Assembly: GCA_011390275.1 (NCBI GenBank)
Contig: JAABST010000006.1
Coordinates: 1-64,000 of the forward strand
DNA length: 64,000 nt
Direction: 5' to 3'
Source: Geitlerinema sp. S16
GTDB taxonomy: Bacteria > Cyanobacteriota > Cyanobacteriia > Cyanobacteriales > Geitlerinemataceae
The position numbers were made by a program, and so were the translations under genes. The notes under the pieces are model-generated. The model was not told the DNA's origin and made no database searches. It saw nothing but the letters and a program-made list of their open reading frames with translations. Shown here piece after piece: positions 43,770-54,403 of this stretch (position 1 is the stretch's first letter; each line of letters starts with the position of its first letter).

Positions 43770-45572
43770 TTAACTGAGCGGATCGGGGCGTAACTGCACG
43801 ATATCGAATTTCAGCAGATAGGTCAGGGTGAGATATACCCGATGGCGCAGGTGGTCAGGGGAATCGACGATCTCACCCAAGCTGTGATCGGCGGATTTGG
43901 TGGAATCGGCGGGATCAGACGGATCGGACGATGCTTCCGTAAGGGCGTGACGTTGCGCGATCGCCGCGATCAGTTCGCTGACCCGTTGATCGCGCGTTTT
44001 GAGTTGATCGAACAGTGCTTCTAAATCGGCCTCAGCTAAACGATGACGATCGCCGATCCGATTTGGCCAGATGTTGCGTAGGGTGTGGAACCGATCGGGC
44101 GCGGAATTCACGCCGAGGGCGATCGTGTCGTGATCCCGAAGGGTTTGGCTCGGGTAGTGGGCAAAGGCGCTAAACGGATCTTCGATCGTCGGAATCGCAG
44201 GATGATTCGGTTGCCGGGGAACCCGCTCGATCTCGGTGGATCGGCGATCGCGCATCTGCTCCCAGAGATCGTCATAGCTCGCGATCACCTGTCGCCAGTC
44301 GTACACTGATCGCGCCCGCTGCTGACCATTCGCCCCGAGCTGACGGCGCAGGTCTGGATTGTCGATCAGTTCCACCAGCGACGCCGCACAGCTATCAATA
44401 TCGATCGCCACCGCGTTCGCACTTTCGCCCACATAGGTGCTGTAGTTGATCCGATCTTCGTAATAATCCTGCGCCAAGCCCACACCGCTACCCGGCGGCG
44501 GCGTTACGGTCGGTACGCGAAAACCATCGACCCCGTGGCGTACCGATTCCTTATAGCCGTTCCAGTCCGACACCACCACGGGCAAACCGGCGGCCATCGC
44601 TTCGATCGGCGTGAGGCCAAAGGTTTCTTGAATATTGTCCGCCAGAGAAATAAAGATATCCGCCGCTGACCAAATCGAATCGCGCACGTGGCGATCGCGC
44701 CCATCCAGGAAAATACCGTTCACACTCGGACACAGAGTCGGCATCGTGTCCTTAAACATGGCCTCATCGCGCTCATTCTCAAACCAGCCCGCTTGAATCA
44801 GGTGGATGCGCCGACCCGTGCCTCCCCTCATACGCTGCGTCGCCCGCTCGATCGCGTCATACATCGGGATCGGGTGCGCTTTAGCGTAGGCAATCAGCCG
44901 CCCAACGAACAGGATCACGATGTCCTCCTCGGCAATCTCCAACTGCTGCCGCCACCGTTGTCGTTGATCGCGATCGGTTTCCGGCTGGCCGGTCACAAAC
45001 CGATCGCAGTCCACCCCCAAGGGAATCACCGGTAAATCGAGGGCAATCTGAGGCCGACGGCCAAACTGCTGGGCGAGATACTCCGACCAGTGATCGATCA
45101 CTTTTTCAACTCCGCATCGCACCGCCTGCGAGGTACAAATCAGCGCATCCCAAGGCTGCACCGGCGCGATCGCCAAATCGCCGATCGACTGCATCACCGC
45201 GCGACTCGCCGTCGTATGAGTCACACCACACAGACCGTATCCCCGCTGATCACTCGTCCGCCGTCGCCATGCCAAATCCCCCAAACCAGGCGACGGATGA
45301 TACAGCACATCGGCCTGGTTCGCGCTGCGGGGATCACCTGCTGCCAGCCAATCGATCCCCGCTGGATCGAGACCCCAGCCCGTGACTCGCTGCTGAAAAT
45401 CCTGAAACGCAGCGCGATCGTAGGCGTAGCAATACAGCCGATCGCAACGACTATGGCGTAAAACCGCTTTTAGAAAACCTTCCCCAGCAGCCTGACGACC
45501 CAGCAGGCGTTTGCCTCCCGTTTCATAGCCATCCGGAGCATAGAAAATCGCGGCAGACAGTGAGTTAATCAA
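43770..45572 (-). CDS. Glycosyltransferase family 4-like protein
   Basis: GLTPIEAMAAGLPVVVSDWNGYKESVRHGVDGFRV; ILFVGRLIAYAKAHPI. Confidence 0.88.
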   Translation of the reverse strand: MINSLSAAIFYAPDGYETGGKRLLGRQAAGEGFLKAVLRHSRCDRLYCYAYDRAAFQDFQQRVTGWGLDPAGIDWLAAGDPRSANQADVLYHPSPGLGDLAWRRRTSDQRGYGLCGVTHTTASRAVMQSIGDLAIAPVQPWDALICTSQAVRCGVEKVIDHWSEYLAQQFGRRPQIALDLPVIPLGVDCDRFVTGQPETDRDQRQRWRQQLEIAEEDIVILFVGRLIAYAKAHPIPMYDAIERATQRMRGGTGRRIHLIQAGWFENERDEAMFKDTMPTLCPSVNGIFLDGRDRHVRDSIWSAADIFISLADNIQETFGLTPIEAMAAGLPVVVSDWNGYKESVRHGVDGFRVPTVTPPPGSGVGLAQDYYEDRINYSTYVGESANAVAIDIDSCAASLVELIDNPDLRRQLGANGQQRARSVYDWRQVIASYDDLWEQMRDRRSTEIERVPRQPNHPAIPTIEDPFSAFAHYPSQTLRDHDTIALGVNSAPDRFHTLRNIWPNRIGDRHRLAEADLEALFDQLKTRDQRVSELIAAIAQRHALTEASSDPSDPADSTKSADHSLGEIVDSPDHLRHRVYLTLTYLLKFDIVQLRPDPLS

Positions 45573-45632
45573 GGGAAAATTCGGGATGAAACATGAAGCA
45601 GGATTACGGATTCACTGCTCATTGTTCATTAC

Positions 45633-46262
45633 TTACGTCTCACGTACAAGAACGCCATTGAGAAAAATATCCGCCAATCCTTCGGCCATATCCTTCATCG
45701 CCTCGGGCGACATCTCCTCCGATTGCAGGGTGTTGTGGCTAAATCCGGCGACCATGAAGAGTCCGAGAAAAACGTGCGCGATTAAACGCGGATCGAGCGG
45801 ACGATAGACGCCGCGATCGATGCCCGTTTGCACAAAAGCTTCGGCCACGTCGGTCATTTTGGCGATGACATCGGTTTGGATTTTCTCGCGCAGTTCGGGA
45901 TGAAATTGCGCTTCGAGAAAGCAGACTCGAAACAGATCGTTATTGTCACGCAGGTGCAACATCCGGCGGCGCATCATCTGCGCAACCGCTTTGTAGCTCC
46001 CCATTTCGCTTAACTCGGTCAGCAACTCCGTGAGGATATCGATCCAGCCAGCGGTGGCCACTTCGATCAAAACGGCCTTTTTATTGTCAAAATGTCTGAA
46101 GAGTGTCCCCTCCGCTACCCCGGCAGACTGAGCAATCTCACGTGTCGTAGTGCTGTCGTATCCTTTGCGAGCAAACAGACGTTTTGCGGCACTGAGAATT
46201 TTTTGGTGCGTCGTGGCTTCTCGTGTAGGTGGAGAAACTGAAATTGTTTTCATGGGGATCAC
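45633..46262 (-). CDS. TetR-family transcriptional regulator
   Basis: KRLFARKGYDSTTTREIAQSAGVAEGTLFRHFDNKKAVLIEV. Confidence 0.92.
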   Translation of the reverse strand: MIPMKTISVSPPTREATTHQKILSAAKRLFARKGYDSTTTREIAQSAGVAEGTLFRHFDNKKAVLIEVATAGWIDILTELLTELSEMGSYKAVAQMMRRRMLHLRDNNDLFRVCFLEAQFHPELREKIQTDVIAKMTDVAEAFVQTGIDRGVYRPLDPRLIAHVFLGLFMVAGFSHNTLQSEEMSPEAMKDMAEGLADIFLNGVLVRET

Positions 46263-46408
46263 CGCAGCTCGTACTTGTATTGTGAGCGACAGGATGGCGT
46301 GAGCCGTAGGGCTTTTATAGAACGTTATTTGACGTTACATAAATCTTCAGTCGCTGTTCGTGACGTATCTATTTTCGTATCTTTGTTTGCGTTCTGAGTT
46401 TTGTTTTT

Positions 46409-48007
46409 ATGCGATCTGTAAATTTTTGGGGCGTTTGTTATCGCGTTATCTCTCTTTGGTGCTGGAGATTCACCCTCGTAACCATGACGGTGGGCTTGAT
46501 CCTCGTTGGCGGTGGGTTAATCCTGCCACCGGCGGCACTGGCCGATCGCCTACCGATCCAGTCTTACATTGACCGCACGATCGCCAATATTACAGACTTC
46601 ACGCTCGATAACGGGATGCGATTCATTGTGCTAGAACGCCATGAATCTCCGACGGTGTCGTTTATCACCTATGCCAATGTGGGTGGGGTGGACGAGCCGC
46701 CGGGGAAAACGGGGATCGCCCATTTTCTCGAACACTTGGCCTTTAAGGGAACCACACGCATCGGTACGACAGACTATGCCGCAGAGCAGCCGTTGCTCGA
46801 TCGCCTCGACGATCTCCACCGCGAAATTGAACGCAAACAGGCGGCTGCTGCTGAGACAAATCCTGACGATCTAGCTGCGCTCAAGGCCGAATTTGAGCAG
46901 CTCGAAACGGAAGCCAACAGCTACGCCATTCAGAACGAATTCGGCCAAATCGTCCAGCAATCGGGCGGAGTCGGCCTCAATGCCACCACCTCCGCTGACG
47001 CCACTCGCTATTTTTACAGTTTCCCATCCAATAAGCTGGAACTCTGGATGTCGCTGGAATCGGAGCGTTTTCTCGATCCGGTCTTTCGCGAGTTTTACAA
47101 AGAACAGCAGGTCATTCTCGAAGAGCGCCGGTTACGGACGGATAATTCGCCGATCGGTACCACGATCGAAGCCTTTCTCGCGACGGCATTTACGACCCAT
47201 CCCTATCAACAACCGACGATCGGGTCTGCCGCCGACATCGAAGGCTTAAGCCGTGACGAGGTGCAGGCATTTTTCAACACCTACTACGTACCGAATAACC
47301 TCACCGTGGCGATCGTGGGAGATGTCGATCCAGGTCGCGTGCGTCGGCTAGCGAAGACGTATTTTGGGCGCTATAAAGCTGGGGAAACGCCGCCCCAGGT
47401 GACCCAGGTTGAGCCGGAACAAACCGAGGAGCGAGCGATCGAAGTACGGATGCAAACGGAGCCGTGGTACATCGAGGGCTATCATCGCCCGTCTCTGAAC
47501 CATCCCGATAACGCGGCCTACGACGCGATCGCCTCGATCCTCAGCAATGGCCGCACCTCGCGTCTGTACAGCGCCTTAATTCAAGATCAACAGGTCGCAC
47601 TTTACGCCGAAGGATTTAACGGGTTTCCGGGCGATCGCTATCCCAACTTGATGCTGTTTTACGGTCTCACGGCTCCGGGTCATAGCGTCGATGATGTGCA
47701 GGCAGCACTCCATGCCGAAATTGAACGCATCTCGACCGAACCCGTTAGCCCGACGGAGCTGGATCGCGCCAAAACCCAAGCTCGGGCGGGTTTACTGCGA
47801 TCGCTCGACTCCAATAGCGGCATGGCGTCATCGTTGGTGAACTACCAGGCGAAAACCGGCGATTGGCGTAACCTGTTCGAGCAGATCAAGGCGATCGATG
47901 CCGTCACGGCGGACGATATTTTGCGCGTCGCCCGCGCTACCTTTACCGAGAATAATCGGACGATCGCTCGTCTTTTACCGTTAGATCCTTCAGCCGTAGA
48001 TCCTTAA
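46409..48007 (+). CDS. M16-family zinc peptidase, catalytic-type subunit
   Basis: HFLEHLAFKGT (HxxEH) motif. Confidence 0.92.
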   Translation: MRSVNFWGVCYRVISLWCWRFTLVTMTVGLILVGGGLILPPAALADRLPIQSYIDRTIANITDFTLDNGMRFIVLERHESPTVSFITYANVGGVDEPPGKTGIAHFLEHLAFKGTTRIGTTDYAAEQPLLDRLDDLHREIERKQAAAAETNPDDLAALKAEFEQLETEANSYAIQNEFGQIVQQSGGVGLNATTSADATRYFYSFPSNKLELWMSLESERFLDPVFREFYKEQQVILEERRLRTDNSPIGTTIEAFLATAFTTHPYQQPTIGSAADIEGLSRDEVQAFFNTYYVPNNLTVAIVGDVDPGRVRRLAKTYFGRYKAGETPPQVTQVEPEQTEERAIEVRMQTEPWYIEGYHRPSLNHPDNAAYDAIASILSNGRTSRLYSALIQDQQVALYAEGFNGFPGDRYPNLMLFYGLTAPGHSVDDVQAALHAEIERISTEPVSPTELDRAKTQARAGLLRSLDSNSGMASSLVNYQAKTGDWRNLFEQIKAIDAVTADDILRVARATFTENNRTIARLLPLDPSAVDP

Positions 48008-48074
48008 AACCGTCCGCTGTTTGCATCTCGCTTGTCTCCCATCGTCTCAATCGTCGAATCGTTTCTTCGCCACC

Positions 48075-49571
48075 ATGATGTCTTTGCTGCGTCGTTTATT
48101 TCAGTTCCGTCCGAAGCCCCGATCGCCGTGGCTGGTTATCGTCGGTCTCATCACGGCGATCGTGATCACCCTGCTTCAGCCTCAGCCCTCCGCTGCGGCG
48201 ACCGCGCAACACTACACCGATCTCGAATTCCCCCCCCTCCCCGAAATTCAACTGCCCGATTCGACTCGCGTGGAACTCGATAACGGCATGGTGGTCTACC
48301 TCGTGGAAGATCATGAACTGCCCCTCGTGAGCGGTTCCGCCACCATTCGCATCGGGTCACGCTTCGAGCCTGCCGATAAAATTGGCCTGGCCGCACTCAC
48401 GGGCGAACTGATCCGCACCGGTGGAACCCGCGATCGCAGTGCCGCCGAAATCGACACCACCCTCGAACAGATCGCCGCCTCGGTGGAAACCTCGATCAAT
48501 CTGACGCTCGGAACCGCAAGCTTCAGCGCCTTGAGCGAAGACACGGATACCGTTTTCAGCCTATTTGCAGAAATCTTGCAGCACCCGGTTTTTGACGCCG
48601 ACAAATTTGAACTCGCTAAAAATCAGTTTCGTGGCAGCATTGCCCGTCGCAATGACGATCCCAATGAGATCGCCGATCGCGAACTCAATAAGCTGATCTA
48701 TGGCGAGATGAGTCCCTACGCCCGCACGGTCGAATACTCCACCCTCGGCAACATTGATCGCGAGGATCTGATCGATTTCTACACCGACAAAGTCAGCCCC
48801 GATCGCATTATTCTCGGGGTCGTCGGCGATTTTGAAACCGAGGTCATGACGCAAAAGGTGATCGAGCAGTTCGGCGGTTGGTCGGCCACATCGAGCCATG
48901 AACTGGCATTGCCGGAGGTGACCCCCGCCACCGTCAGCGGCATCTATATCGTCGATCGCCCCGATCTCAGCCAAAGCTACGTCGAAATGGGACACCTCGG
49001 TGGCCTGCGTAATAGCCCGGATTACGCCCAGCTCGGCGTGATGAATAATGTCCTTAACGGCTTTGGTGGACGGTTATTTGACGAAGTGCGATCGCGTCAA
49101 GGCTTGGCCTATACGGTCTATGCCGCCTGGAGCGCCAACTACGACTATCCCGGCATGTTCATCGCAGGCGGCCAAACCCGCGCCGAAAGCACCGTGGACT
49201 TTATCCGCGCCGTTCGCACCGAAATCGAACGCATTCGGAACGAAGCCATCACCCCCGAAGAATTACAGATTGCAAAAGATAAAACCCTTAACTCGTTTAT
49301 TTTTAACTTTGCAGACCCGGCTCAAACCCTCTCTCGTCTAATCCGCTACGAATACTACGGCTACCCGTCGGATTTCATCTTTCAATATCAGCGCGGCATC
49401 GAAGCCACCACGATCGCCGATGTTCAGCGCGTCGCCCGCACCTACCTCGCACCGGATGATTTAACCATCCTCGTGGTCGGCAATACCGCCCAGATTAATC
49501 CGTCTTTAGATTCGATCGATCCCGCTCATGCCGCCCAACCGATCGACGTCTCGATCCCCGCTGCGGGCTAG
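48075..49571 (+). CDS. M16-family peptidase paralogue lacking HxxEH
   Basis: DNGMVVYLVEDHELPLVSGSATIRIGSRFEPADKIGLAALTGELIRTGGT; M16-like throughout, no HxxEH. Confidence 0.88.
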   Translation: MMSLLRRLFQFRPKPRSPWLVIVGLITAIVITLLQPQPSAAATAQHYTDLEFPPLPEIQLPDSTRVELDNGMVVYLVEDHELPLVSGSATIRIGSRFEPADKIGLAALTGELIRTGGTRDRSAAEIDTTLEQIAASVETSINLTLGTASFSALSEDTDTVFSLFAEILQHPVFDADKFELAKNQFRGSIARRNDDPNEIADRELNKLIYGEMSPYARTVEYSTLGNIDREDLIDFYTDKVSPDRIILGVVGDFETEVMTQKVIEQFGGWSATSSHELALPEVTPATVSGIYIVDRPDLSQSYVEMGHLGGLRNSPDYAQLGVMNNVLNGFGGRLFDEVRSRQGLAYTVYAAWSANYDYPGMFIAGGQTRAESTVDFIRAVRTEIERIRNEAITPEELQIAKDKTLNSFIFNFADPAQTLSRLIRYEYYGYPSDFIFQYQRGIEATTIADVQRVARTYLAPDDLTILVVGNTAQINPSLDSIDPAHAAQPIDVSIPAAG

Positions 49572-49614
49572 CCGCCTAAACAACGGCACACAAAAACGAC
49601 GATATATTTGCTGG

Positions 49615-49642
49615 AGAGACGTTGTTTACAACGTCTCTTTTT
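49615..49642 (+). terminator. Rho-independent terminator after the M16 pair
   Basis: AGAGACGTTGTTTACAACGTCTCTTTTTT. Confidence 0.88.
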
Positions 49643-49685
49643 TCATTGAGTTTCATTGAGTGAATTATTCTTCTGGGTCTATTCC

Positions 49686-50279
49686 ATGTTTGAAAAAGAC
49701 GACTTGATTCGACTGCTCGATCGCGTCAACCTCGGCAACAACGCCAGCGCCGCCGAAAAACAGGCCATTCTGGCGGCGATCGTCCGCCTTGAAGAACGCA
49801 ACCCCACCCCCAAGCCCCTAGAAAGCCCCCTGATTGACGGCAACTGGCGCTTGCTCTACACCACCAGTAACGAACTCCTCAACCTTGATCGCGTGCCGCT
49901 CTACAGCCTGCGCAATATTTACCAGTGTGTCCGCGTGGCCTCGCGATCGATTTATAACATCGCCGAACTCGACGGCATCCCCGCTTTGGGCGGTCTGGTC
50001 AGCGTCGAAGCCCGCTTTGAGCCGCTCTCCGATCGGCGCGTTGACGTGATTTTTCAACGGTTTGTCGGCGGATTACAGGGAGCTGTCGGCTACACTTCCC
50101 CCGATGACTGGATCACACGCCTTGGTCAAACCCCTCGATTCCTCGCCCTAGACTTCAGCTTGGCCGATCGCGATCGGCGCGGCTGGCTCGATATTACCTA
50201 CCTTGACGAAACATTACGAATTGGGCGCGGAAACGTCGGTAGCGTATTTGTACTCGCAAAAGTTTCAGCTTCGATCTAG
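49686..50279 (+). CDS. PAP/fibrillin family protein
   Basis: PLIDGNWRLLYTTSNELLNLDRVPLYSLRNIYQCV. Confidence 0.85.
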   Translation: MFEKDDLIRLLDRVNLGNNASAAEKQAILAAIVRLEERNPTPKPLESPLIDGNWRLLYTTSNELLNLDRVPLYSLRNIYQCVRVASRSIYNIAELDGIPALGGLVSVEARFEPLSDRRVDVIFQRFVGGLQGAVGYTSPDDWITRLGQTPRFLALDFSLADRDRRGWLDITYLDETLRIGRGNVGSVFVLAKVSASI

Positions 50280-50536
50280 TATTTGCCCAAGGTTTTCTGT
50301 TTTGAGTGGTTTTGCTCAATCATCGAGTTAAGGATGATGGCAGGCGATCGCCATTGGCGCTTACCAGTGAAACATTGGCTCTAGATCTCATCCAAACAGC
50401 AAGCGTCTAGAATCAGTGTCAATCCCTGAACAATGATCGCTTTGCCTGAGATCCGAGTTCTGGTCATCCACCTCAAACCCATAACCTCAGTTACGCATCA
50501 CGGCTTCCTCGTTGTGTCTTTCTCTGGCGTCTATCT

Positions 50537-52696
50537 ATGTTCGATTTCGGCCAACTCCGCATCAAAACAAAATTGATGGCGATGCTACTGTCCGTTAGTT
50601 TGGGTTCGATCGCGATCGTCAGCTACCTCAGTTGGGATCGTGCTCGCAACATCATCAAAACGGCAATCTCTAATCAACTCGTCAGTGTTCGTGCCTCCAA
50701 GGCTTATCAGATCGAATCGTACTTTAACAATCTGTACGGACACATTGCGACCCTCTGTGAAGACCGCATGGTCGTTGAAGCCATGGTGGAATTCAATACC
50801 AGCTTTAAAGAGCTAAATTTTGAATATATTCCTGACCAATGGAATCAGACACTCGAAGAATATTACAAAACTGATTTTTTTCCGGAATTGGCTGCAAGCG
50901 TGGGCGGACAGCCACACTTCGCGAACTATCGCCCCACCACCCAAGCCGGAACCTATATTCAGTATTACTACATCGCAGCGAATGAGGCAAAAGTCGGAGA
51001 AAAAGCAACGCTGAATGATGCGAATGACGGCAGTAATTACAGCAAAATTCACGCGAAATATCACGAGCTTTTTGCCAATTTAAGCGATCGTTTTGGCTAT
51101 TATGATGTCTTTCTAATTGACCATAAAACCGGAAACGTTGTTTATTCTGTGAGTAAAGAAACAGATTTTGGCTCAAATCTGTTTCGTGGTGCGTACCGTA
51201 AAACAAACCTGGCGACCGTCGTGGAGCGCGTTTTGCAAAATCCAGAGCGAGGCGCAATGCAGCTTGTGGATTTTGAACCCTATCGCCCCTCCTATGCTGC
51301 TCCGGCGGCGTTCATTGCGGGGGCGATCTATAACGGGCCACACGTCGTGGGCATTCTGGCGATCCAGCTTCCCGTGGATGAAATTAACAAAGTGCTGACC
51401 GGCAATGAGCGTTGGAAAAGTGATGGTCTCGGCGATACTGGCGAAACTTATCTTGTGGGGTCGGACTATAAAATGCGATCAATCTCGCGCTTTTTAATTG
51501 AAGATCCCAGCGGTTATAAAAAAGGCTTAAAGTCCAGCGGCATCCCTGACAGCACGATCGCGCAAATCGAAAAATTCAATACCTCAATCCTGCTACAGCC
51601 CGTCAACACCGAAGCCGCAAAGCAGGCCATTAGCGGCGCGGAAGGCACAAGCATTATTCAGGACTATCGTAATACCGAAGTTTTAAGCTCGTTTGCGCCA
51701 CTGAATATTAGTGGCGTTGATTGGGCGATCATCTCTGAAATGAATCTTTCGGAAGCCTATGCTCCCGTTCGCAAACTGCAAGAGTTTCTACTGATTTCAA
51801 CCGTACTGTTGATTCTGGCGATCACGTTTATCGCTCGCCTTGTAGCGACACGCTTTGTCACGCCGATGGATCGCATGATTGAAGGCGCTCGACAGATCAA
51901 GAATGGTGATTTTGACGCGGAGGTCAGTGTCGAGTCCCGTGATGAATTTGGCGAACTGGCCGAGAGTTTTAACGAAACGGTGGCACACGTCCGTAAGCAA
52001 TTTCAAGTCGTTAAGGAAAAAACCCGTGAAAATGAAGCGCTGTTGCTGAACGTTTTGCCTGCTCTGGCCGTTGAGCGTCGCCAAGCTGGCGATCGGCTTG
52101 CCGCCAACAAATTTCAAGAAATCACCGTTATGGTCGCCAGCATCGATGGGTTCGATGCGCTGATTGAAAATTTAGAACCTCAAAACAGCGCCGAACTCCT
52201 GGATGAACTCATCGATATTATTGACGTTTTAGCCAGCCGCTTTGATATTGAACGTCTTGCGTTGCTTGGCGATGATTTCGTTGCCGTATCGGGCTTGAGC
52301 CGACCTCGTATGGATCACACCCAGCGGCTGTTAGAATTTCTGGTCGAACTGGAAGATGCGATCGTCGGTTTCGGAAATTTACACAAAGGTCAGCTTCGTT
52401 TGCGAGCGGGCATCAGTTCTGGAAGTGTTCAGGCTGGAATTATTGGGCGCAATAAATTTGCCTACAATATTTGGGGGCCAGTCATGACGATTAGCCTTGC
52501 CCTCAAAGCTCAAGCACCGGTAGCGTCGATTCTGGTCTCCTCAACTGTGTTTAGCCGCCTGAAGGAATCCTACGACTTCACCCCAAATGAGGATGTCTTA
52601 GTGACAGACACTGGAGAATTCATCAAAGCGTGGAAAATTCGCTTAGGTTCTGAATTGGGGGAATCTAACTCCGAGAATCTGTCCCAAGTCGGGTAG
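50537..52696 (+). CDS. Membrane sensor protein: extracytoplasmic Cache-like domain, HAMP, class III cyclase-homology domain (degenerate)
   Basis: TM at start and about residues 415-435, HAMP (RFVTPMDRMIEGARQIKNGDFDAEV), C-terminal cyclase-like ITVMVASIDGF...LLGDDFVAVSGL...RLRAGISSGSVQAGIIGRNKFAYNIWG. Confidence 0.9.
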   Translation: MFDFGQLRIKTKLMAMLLSVSLGSIAIVSYLSWDRARNIIKTAISNQLVSVRASKAYQIESYFNNLYGHIATLCEDRMVVEAMVEFNTSFKELNFEYIPDQWNQTLEEYYKTDFFPELAASVGGQPHFANYRPTTQAGTYIQYYYIAANEAKVGEKATLNDANDGSNYSKIHAKYHELFANLSDRFGYYDVFLIDHKTGNVVYSVSKETDFGSNLFRGAYRKTNLATVVERVLQNPERGAMQLVDFEPYRPSYAAPAAFIAGAIYNGPHVVGILAIQLPVDEINKVLTGNERWKSDGLGDTGETYLVGSDYKMRSISRFLIEDPSGYKKGLKSSGIPDSTIAQIEKFNTSILLQPVNTEAAKQAISGAEGTSIIQDYRNTEVLSSFAPLNISGVDWAIISEMNLSEAYAPVRKLQEFLLISTVLLILAITFIARLVATRFVTPMDRMIEGARQIKNGDFDAEVSVESRDEFGELAESFNETVAHVRKQFQVVKEKTRENEALLLNVLPALAVERRQAGDRLAANKFQEITVMVASIDGFDALIENLEPQNSAELLDELIDIIDVLASRFDIERLALLGDDFVAVSGLSRPRMDHTQRLLEFLVELEDAIVGFGNLHKGQLRLRAGISSGSVQAGIIGRNKFAYNIWGPVMTISLALKAQAPVASILVSSTVFSRLKESYDFTPNEDVLVTDTGEFIKAWKIRLGSELGESNSENLSQVG

Positions 52697-52855
52697 CCTA
52701 ACGTTACCTCTGTTGATACTGCCATTCATCTTGGCTTTGAGATGGGTCATGCTGAAACCTCACGATTTAGGCTTCAGCATCGCCGTGGCTTTCGCCCGGT
52801 GAGGATGTTAATCAATCCCATCACTAGTAGGTCTACTACGAGGAGAGTTAAGACT

Positions 52856-54403
52856 GTGTCAGACAATCTAAATCAAGCGATGATCGTCTGGGGGACGATC
52901 GTTGTCCTTGTTTTTCCATGTGTGACGATCGCCCTGGAAGAAGTCGTCACCCGACTACAACGCAAAGCCAGTCCGCTCGTGAACCCCATCATTCAGGTTC
53001 GCAACTTTGTCATGCCCCTAGTGGCGCTGCTGATCGTTGTCGTTGAGATCCTACAACTGCCCGTTGTTCACCCGATCGCGAAGACGCTTGCGACACTGCT
53101 CGGGCTGGCGAGCATCGTGGTTTTACTGAACTTTTTGGGCGTGGTGTGCGTTGACAATGCACCTCTATATTCCTGGCAAATTCGGATTCCCAACCTGCTA
53201 TTCCAGTGCGCACGGCTGTTCGTCATCCTCTGCGTCAGCGGCTATGTCGCATCGACGGTGTGGAATGTAGACCTTGGCAAAGTGGCTCAAGCGTTGGGGG
53301 TTGGGTCTTTGGTCATTGCCCTTGCGCTTCAAGACACGCTCAGCAATCTAGTGTCTGGATTTTTGCTGATTTTTGAAGCGCCCTTTAAGGTGGGGGACTA
53401 CCTGCGCATCGGTGACATTGAAGGCGAGGTGATCGAGCTGAACTGGCGAGCCGTGCGCGTCATGACCGGTAATAAAGATGTGGTCATCATCCCGAACGGT
53501 GTCTTGGCGAAAGGATCGATTTATAACTACACGTTGCTCAATAGTGTCCACGGTCAAAGCGTCGTGCTGCGGTTTTCCTATGAAGATGCACCGAACCGGG
53601 TACGATCGGTGCTGTTAGACGTAGCGTCTGAGACCGAGGGAATTGAGCCTGATCCAGCTCCGTCTGTACGCACGATTTCCTATGATGATTTTTCAATTTC
53701 CTACGAATTGAAGTATTACGTTCGTGATTTCACAAAAAAAGGTGGGTATCGTAACAAACTGATGACTCGCATTTACTATGCGGTACGACGAAAAGGCTTG
53801 ACGATGCCCCTCCCCATTTCGCTGCAATACAACATTGATCGCGACTTTGTCCCCCCCGATCAGCAACCGACGGCGATCGCCCAACGCCTGAAGTCCCTGC
53901 CCTACTTCCACGCCCTGCGGGAAGAGACCATCGATCGCGTCGCCGAGCAGGTAGCCGTGGAGTACTACGGCGCTGAGGAAAATGTCGTGGAAGCCGGTGA
54001 GCTGGACGAAGCGTTCTACGTTATTTTGTCCGGTCAGGTCAAGCTGATATACGAAGGCGACGGCGAGGAAGATACCTTTGAGGTGACACACCTGAAAAAA
54101 GGCGACTTTTTCGGTGAAATGGTGTTGTTACCGACCGAGGCAAGCCTGGTAACGGTTGCGGTCGTTGAAGATTTGCGTGCTATTTCACTGCCCATGGCAT
54201 TGCTCGCAAGCCTGATTCAGCGCAATCCACGCTTTGCCCAAGATCTAAACGGATTATTATCCGAGCGTCGCCGTACTCTCGATTTTATGCTTGATTATCG
54301 TACTCGAACCAGTAAACGTTTACTGGCGGCTGAGTTAAAGTTTGCTGTTGCTCAGGATTTTAGCGATTCGGGTCTCGACGATGATGGAGATGATGAAGAA
54401 TGA
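52856..54403 (+). CDS. MscS-family mechanosensitive channel with C-terminal cyclic-nucleotide-binding-like domain
   Basis: MscS core ALGVGSLVIALALQDTLSNLVSGFLLIFEAPFKVGDYLRIGDIEGEV; CNBD-like EENVVEAGELDEAFYVILSGQVKLIYEGD...GDFFGEMVLLP; SD AGGAGAG before GTG 52856. Confidence 0.9.
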   Translation: MSDNLNQAMIVWGTIVVLVFPCVTIALEEVVTRLQRKASPLVNPIIQVRNFVMPLVALLIVVVEILQLPVVHPIAKTLATLLGLASIVVLLNFLGVVCVDNAPLYSWQIRIPNLLFQCARLFVILCVSGYVASTVWNVDLGKVAQALGVGSLVIALALQDTLSNLVSGFLLIFEAPFKVGDYLRIGDIEGEVIELNWRAVRVMTGNKDVVIIPNGVLAKGSIYNYTLLNSVHGQSVVLRFSYEDAPNRVRSVLLDVASETEGIEPDPAPSVRTISYDDFSISYELKYYVRDFTKKGGYRNKLMTRIYYAVRRKGLTMPLPISLQYNIDRDFVPPDQQPTAIAQRLKSLPYFHALREETIDRVAEQVAVEYYGAEENVVEAGELDEAFYVILSGQVKLIYEGDGEEDTFEVTHLKKGDFFGEMVLLPTEASLVTVAVVEDLRAISLPMALLASLIQRNPRFAQDLNGLLSERRRTLDFMLDYRTRTSKRLLAAELKFAVAQDFSDSGLDDDGDDEE

